Source: Sulfuricella sp. (GTDB taxonomy: Bacteria; Pseudomonadota; Gammaproteobacteria; Burkholderiales; Sulfuricellaceae). Taken from it: 64,000 nt of DNA. A program made the position numbers and the translations under genes. The notes under the pieces were generated by a model. The model saw only the letters and a list, made by a program, of their open reading frames with translations, had not been told where the DNA came from and ran no database searches. How positions within the stretch are numbered: position 1 is the stretch's first letter; each line of letters opens with the position of its first letter. The stretch covers positions 62,001 through 126,000 of the forward strand of contig JBAZID010000004.1 in the NCBI GenBank assembly GCA_041651995.1. The letters are read 5' to 3'. Positions 60,093 through 64,000 of the stretch are shown one piece after another.

Positions 60093-60378
60093 ATGCTTCT
60101 TCCACTAGTGCCTTGAGTTTCTGGCTGGCATGAAATGTCACGACACGTCGTGCGGTAATCGGGATTTCTTCGCCGGTTTTTGGATTGCGGCCTGGGCGCT
60201 GTGGTTTGTCACGTAATTCAAAATTGCCAAAACCGGAGAGCTTAACGCCATCTCCACTTTCCAATGCCATGCGAATTTCTTCAAAGAAAGATTCGACCAT
60301 GTCTTTTGCTTCACGCTTGTTCAGGCCAACTTGTTCAAACAGCATATCAGCCAACTCGGCTTTGGTGAGCGTCATCAA
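60067..60378 (-). CDS. ihfA: integration host factor subunit alpha
   Basis: A 103-residue DNA-bending protein: TLTKAELADMLFEQVGLNKR, VKLSGFGNFELRDKPQRPGR NPKTG, and TARRVVTFHASQKLKALVEE, the full HU/IHF arm and body. It partners with IHF-beta (elsewhere). It lies seven bases downstream of pheT, as in many proteobacteria. Confidence 0.95.
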   Translation of the reverse strand: MMTLTKAELADMLFEQVGLNKREAKDMVESFFEEIRMALESGDGVKLSGFGNFELRDKPQRPGRNPKTGEEIPITARRVVTFHASQKLKALVEEAYAGNSVQG

Positions 60379-60385
60379 TTATTCC

Positions 60386-62746
60386 TCATGCCCGGAGTGT
60401 CGCATCGAAACGAGTAGCAAGAATATCCTTGATATTTGCCATTACCGTTTCAACTTCATCATCAGTTAAAGTTTTCTGAGTATCTTGCATCAGCACCTTG
60501 AATGCAAGACTTTTTTTACCTAAATCAATGCCTTTGCCACGATACACGTCAAACAACTTGAGATCTGTAACTGTCGCCGGAAGATGTTTTCTCATACCAT
60601 CCAGCAAATCTTGAACATTTACGGCGTCATCGACAACAACGGCCAGATCACGCCTGACAGTAGGAAATTTGGAAATTTCACTAAATACAGGTAGTTTCCG
60701 CTGCATCAGGGCGGCAAGATCGATCTCGAACATGACCGCTGGCTGAGGCAAATCATATTTCTGCTGCCAGCGCGGGTGCAAAACGCCAATCCAGCCGACC
60801 GGCACTTCATTCAACAGTATCTGGGCCGATTGTCCTGGATGGAGTGCAGCATGGGTAGCTGCTACGAAGCCAAGTTCAAGTGGATAGCACAGCGCTTCGA
60901 GATCCGCCTTGACATCAAAAAAATCAGCTTGGCGCAATGCCTCGCCCCATTGCTCCGCCTTGACGCTGCCGAAGCACAAGGCAGCAACATGCTGTGGCTG
61001 ATCATAGCCGCCCTCCCCGGCAGCAAAACAGCGACCGACTTCAAATATCCTTACCCGCTCATGTTTGCGGTTGAGATTAAAGCGCAACACATCCAGCAGG
61101 CCACCCAGCAACGTGGATCGCATCACTCCAAGCTGGCTCGCAATTGGATTCTGCAGTGCGACAGGGTTTTCGTTTCCGGCCAGGTCGGTCTCCCATTCTT
61201 TGTCAACAAAGCTGTAGGTCACCACTTCCTGAAAGTCACGGGCAATCAGCAACTGCCGAATTTGACTCTGCTCCTGCAACGATTCTTTTTGAGGGAGCAG
61301 ACTCAGTGTGCTGTGCGGCGGCAAAGCCGGAATATGATCGTAGCCGTGCAACCTCGCCAGTTCCTCAATCAAATCCACCTCGATAGACAAGTCAAAGCGA
61401 TAACTGGGCGCTGTCACGTGAAAATCACCATTCAGCTCAGTGAATTCGAAGTTCAGACGCTGCAGAAGTGATGCAATTGTATCCACACTCAGATCAACAC
61501 CAAGCACACGCCGCGCGCGACCGCTGCGCAACACGATGACTTCGCGTTGCGGCAACTCTCCTGACGTTTCAGTGACTTCACCCGCATAGCCACCGCAGAT
61601 TTGCTGAATCAATGCAGACGCACGCTCAAGAGCGATGCGAGTAGCAGAAAAATCCACGCCACGCTCAAAACGATAGGAGGAGTCTGTTGACAGGCCAAAA
61701 CGACGCGCTTTTCCGGCAATTGCATCTGGGCTGAAAAACGCACTTTCAAGAAAAATATCTGTCGTGCTGTCTGATACTGAGCTGGTTTCGCCGCCCATGA
61801 TACCCGCCAAAGCCAGCACAGCCGATTCATCGGCGATCACCAGCATATCCGGGTCCAATTTTACGTTCTGCTGGTTAAGCAGCATCAGTTGCTCGCCAGG
61901 ACGGGCAAAGCGAACCTGAATGCGCCCCTTGAGCTTGGCCAGATCAAAGGCATGCAGCGGTTGGCCCAATTCCAGCATGACGTAGTTGGTGATATCCACC
62001 ACGGAATTAATACTTCGCACCCCAGAGCGTTCCAGGCGGCGGATCATCCAGTCTGGTGTTGCCGCGGTCAGGTTCACGCCACGCATCACTCTGCCGCAAT
62101 AGCGTGGGCAAGCGACAGACTCCAATACTTCAATTTCCAGCTTATCTGCAACAGTAGCCTGAACAGGCGCCATATTCAGCCCCAGTTCGAGTCTGGTTCC
62201 GGTCACAGCCGCCACCTCTCGCGCCACTCCAAGCATACCGAGGCAATCACTGCGATTAGGCGTCAGTTTGAGCGTAAACAAATGGTCATCGAGTTCAAGA
62301 TAGCTGCGAATGGAAGTGCCCACAGGCGCATCGGCGGGTAACAGCATCAAGCCACTGCTTTCCCCTGCCAAGCCCAGTTCCTTGGCAGAACATAGCATGC
62401 CGAAAGATTCCACATTTCTGACCTTGGCCTGTTTGATCGAAATTCCGGGCAGTTCGGCTCCAACCAGAGCACATGGCACGCGTGCGCCTGCATGGACATT
62501 AGCCGCGCCACACACGATTTGCAGCGGCGCAGCCGCACCCACATTGACCAGGCATACATTAAGCCGGTCGGCATTGGGGTGCTTCTCCAGAGAAAGGACT
62601 TCCGCCACCACGATTTTTTCAAAAGCAGGCGCTACGGGCTCCAGCCCTTCTACTTCAAGACCGGCCATGGTCAAAGCATGGGCCAGTTGATTGCTATCGA
62701 GAGCGGGACTAACGTAAGTACGTAACCAGTTTTCCGAGAATTTCAT
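60386..62746 (-). CDS. pheT: phenylalanyl-tRNA synthetase beta subunit
   Basis: A 786-residue subunit: MKFSENWLRTYVSPALDSNQ at the start, tRNA-binding (EMAP) domain with LNVCLVNVGAAAPLQIVCGA, B3/B4 editing domain (GVRSINSVVDITNYVMLELG), B5, and the ferredoxin-fold anticodon domain at the end (EISKFPTVRRDLAVVVDDAV). ATG 62746 is used. Downstream of pheS by 89 bases in the same unit. Confidence 0.95.
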   Translation of the reverse strand: MKFSENWLRTYVSPALDSNQLAHALTMAGLEVEGLEPVAPAFEKIVVAEVLSLEKHPNADRLNVCLVNVGAAAPLQIVCGAANVHAGARVPCALVGAELPGISIKQAKVRNVESFGMLCSAKELGLAGESSGLMLLPADAPVGTSIRSYLELDDHLFTLKLTPNRSDCLGMLGVAREVAAVTGTRLELGLNMAPVQATVADKLEIEVLESVACPRYCGRVMRGVNLTAATPDWMIRRLERSGVRSINSVVDITNYVMLELGQPLHAFDLAKLKGRIQVRFARPGEQLMLLNQQNVKLDPDMLVIADESAVLALAGIMGGETSSVSDSTTDIFLESAFFSPDAIAGKARRFGLSTDSSYRFERGVDFSATRIALERASALIQQICGGYAGEVTETSGELPQREVIVLRSGRARRVLGVDLSVDTIASLLQRLNFEFTELNGDFHVTAPSYRFDLSIEVDLIEELARLHGYDHIPALPPHSTLSLLPQKESLQEQSQIRQLLIARDFQEVVTYSFVDKEWETDLAGNENPVALQNPIASQLGVMRSTLLGGLLDVLRFNLNRKHERVRIFEVGRCFAAGEGGYDQPQHVAALCFGSVKAEQWGEALRQADFFDVKADLEALCYPLELGFVAATHAALHPGQSAQILLNEVPVGWIGVLHPRWQQKYDLPQPAVMFEIDLAALMQRKLPVFSEISKFPTVRRDLAVVVDDAVNVQDLLDGMRKHLPATVTDLKLFDVYRGKGIDLGKKSLAFKVLMQDTQKTLTDDEVETVMANIKDILATRFDATLRA

Positions 62747-62835
62747 ATCAATTATTACCACGGAGAACACGGGTCACACTGGGCATTGGAGCAGATGGAG
62801 GCTTCCCCTACTCCCTATGCCCCCCCGTGGGTCAA

Positions 62836-63819
62836 TCAGTTAAATTGCTTAAGGAACTTAAGATCATTTTCAAAAAACAATCTTAAGTCATTGACTCCAT
62901 AACGTAACATCGCCAAACGCTCGACGCCCAAACCAAAGGCGAAGCCGATGTATTTTTCGCTGTCGATATTCACGTGCTTCAGAACATTGGGGTGGACCAT
63001 GCCACAACCACCAATCTCAAGCCAGCCACCATTCCAGCTCATATCCATTTCAGCCGAAGGCTCGGTGAACGGAAAGAAGGAAGGGCGAAAACGTACCTGC
63101 AGATCATCGCGTTCGAAAAAACGTTGCAAAAAATCCTGCACAACACCCTTGAGATTGGCGAAGCTGATCTCTTCATCTACCCACAGACCTTCCACCTGAT
63201 GGAACATCGGTGAATGGGTAGCATCGGAATCGACACGGAATACACGTCCCGGCGCGATGATTTTCAGTGGCGGCTGATTAACTTCCATATAGCGCACCTG
63301 CACAGGAGATGTATGGGTACGCAACACGTGCCGGGCATCCACATAAAATGTATCGTGCATTGCACGTGCAGGATGATTTTCCGGAATATTGAGCGCGGTA
63401 AAGTTGTAGAAGTCAGTCTCTATTTCAGGACCTTGAGCGACTTCAAAGCCAATAGAATGAAAAAGGGCCTCAATACGCTCCAGCGTACGCGTCACCGGGT
63501 GCATTCCGCCTCGACCGGCCCCACGTCCAGGCAGGGTTACATCCAGAGATTCCTTGGCCAACTGGGCGTGCAACTGCTGCTCCCGGAGCGCTTCGCGTCG
63601 TGCGGCAAGAGCCTGTTCAAGCTTGTCCTTGACCTCGTTGATGCGTGCGCCCGCAGCCGGGCGCTCATCTGCCGACAACTTTCCCAAACCTTTCAAAAGC
63701 TCTGTCAGGGCGCCATTTTTTCCGATAAAGCGGGATTTTACCTGATCCAGCTCAGCCGGGTTGTCAATGGCTTCAAAAGCCGACAAGCCCTGATTCAGTA
63801 TTTCTTCTAGTTTTTCCAT
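62836..63819 (-). CDS. pheS: phenylalanyl-tRNA synthetase alpha subunit
   Basis: A 327-residue catalytic subunit: N-terminal coiled coil (MEKLEEILNQGLSAFEAIDN), class II motif 2 with FRVDSDATHSPMFHQVEGLW, and motif 3 FAFGLGVERLAMLRYGVNDL. ATG 63819 gives the family N-terminus; the frame is open 33 bases upstream. The terminator at 63855-63882 separates it from rplT. Confidence 0.95.
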   Translation of the reverse strand: MEKLEEILNQGLSAFEAIDNPAELDQVKSRFIGKNGALTELLKGLGKLSADERPAAGARINEVKDKLEQALAARREALREQQLHAQLAKESLDVTLPGRGAGRGGMHPVTRTLERIEALFHSIGFEVAQGPEIETDFYNFTALNIPENHPARAMHDTFYVDARHVLRTHTSPVQVRYMEVNQPPLKIIAPGRVFRVDSDATHSPMFHQVEGLWVDEEISFANLKGVVQDFLQRFFERDDLQVRFRPSFFPFTEPSAEMDMSWNGGWLEIGGCGMVHPNVLKHVNIDSEKYIGFAFGLGVERLAMLRYGVNDLRLFFENDLKFLKQFN

Positions 63820-63854
63820 ATTCGGGTCGTACTGCCTCACCGGGCGGTTCAAAT

Positions 63855-63882
63855 AAAAAAGGAGGCCTGAGCCTCCTTTTTT
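63855..63882 (-). terminator. intrinsic terminator or attenuator between rplT and pheS
   Basis: Stem GGAGGC / GCCTCC with loop CTGA, flanked by A- and T-runs on both sides. On the minus strand it follows rplT by 12 bases and lies 35 bases before pheS. It could terminate or attenuate read-through into pheST. Confidence 0.82.
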
Positions 63883-63894
63883 AGGTTTTGCTGC

Positions 63895-64000
63895 TTAAGC
63901 GCTGAGGCTGGCTTTGGCTTGTTCGGCAATCCTGGCAAACGCCGGCTTGTCAAACACGGCCAGATCGGCCAGCACTTTGCGGTCCATGTCGATCGCAGCC
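63895..64000 (-). CDS. rplT: 50S ribosomal protein bL20, C-terminal part
   Basis: The minus-strand frame ending at TAA 63895-63897 encodes the last 34 residues of bL20 (AAIDMDRKVLADLAVFDKPA to FARIAEQAKASLSA). The rest lies beyond the window. Together with pheST and ihfA it completes the classic infC-rpmI-rplT-pheST-ihfA arrangement. Confidence 0.9.
   Translation of the reverse strand, partial: AAIDMDRKVLADLAVFDKPAFARIAEQAKASLSA

Overview
The window reads as chromosomal DNA of a betaproteobacterium, most likely in the order Nitrosomonadales (a Sulfuricella/Gallionella-like lineage). This is inferred from the gene content (SMC rather than MukB, ZipA, DapC/DapD/DapE, rplT-pheST-ihfA-merR-tRNA-Pro, c-di-GMP proteins of the PilZ/DUF1631 type), not from a database search. 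A canonical dif site at 8123-8150 places the left part in the replication terminus region.

Layout. 1-5.1 kb: SPFH protein (cut by the window edge), speD, a small LETM1-like protein, a scar where a umuC tail abuts a DUF4160 remnant, DUF2442, an AT-richer lipoprotein, and a umuDC operon whose UmuD carries an N-terminal DNA-binding-like extension behind a perfect palindromic operator. 5.1-8.1 kb: djlA, small conserved proteins, MYG1-type and YgjP-like proteins. 8.12-9.77 kb: a 1.6-kb Xer-dependent integrated element at dif, with a XafT-like (VC1465-type) gene. 9.9-26.7 kb: map-glnD, a flagellar fragment (DUF2802, fliK, flhB-like), galU, zipA-ligA, smc and a PilZ-DUF1631-GGDEF-EAL protein. 26.9-35.2 kb: queF, a sugar kinase without an ordinary start codon, a PilZ protein, a diguanylate cyclase, then a small defence-like block: an MmeI-type restriction-methylation enzyme interrupted by an in-frame DUF559 nuclease cassette flanked by 44-bp inverted repeats and frameshifted at a third repeat copy, followed by an MNT/HEPN toxin-antitoxin pair. 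35.2-43 kb: AEC transporter, divergent ClpX paralogue, VOC and EamA proteins, a palindromic repeat element, dapC-dapD. 41-46 kb: lctP-like permease, class IV aminotransferase and a PPDK-like protein lacking its catalytic His and Cys, divergent from an XRE-cupin regulator. 46-64 kb: NAGGN-type amidotransferase, GGDEF-EAL-REC protein, arsC-like-dapE-prmB, three tRNAs, folD, phoH, a LysR regulator, tadA, tRNA-Pro, and merR-ihfA-pheT-pheS-rplT on the minus strand.

The two most unusual items are (i) the minimal XafT-carrying element whose right junction keeps the XerC arm and centre of dif but has no recognisable XerD arm, and (ii) the inverted-repeat-flanked DUF559 cassette that sits as exactly 156 codons inside a restriction-modification gene without breaking its frame. 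The UmuD-operator arrangement resembles the self-cleaving repressor UmuDAb of Acinetobacter and suggests an SOS circuit in which UmuD regulates its own operon.

No rRNA genes or CRISPR arrays were seen.
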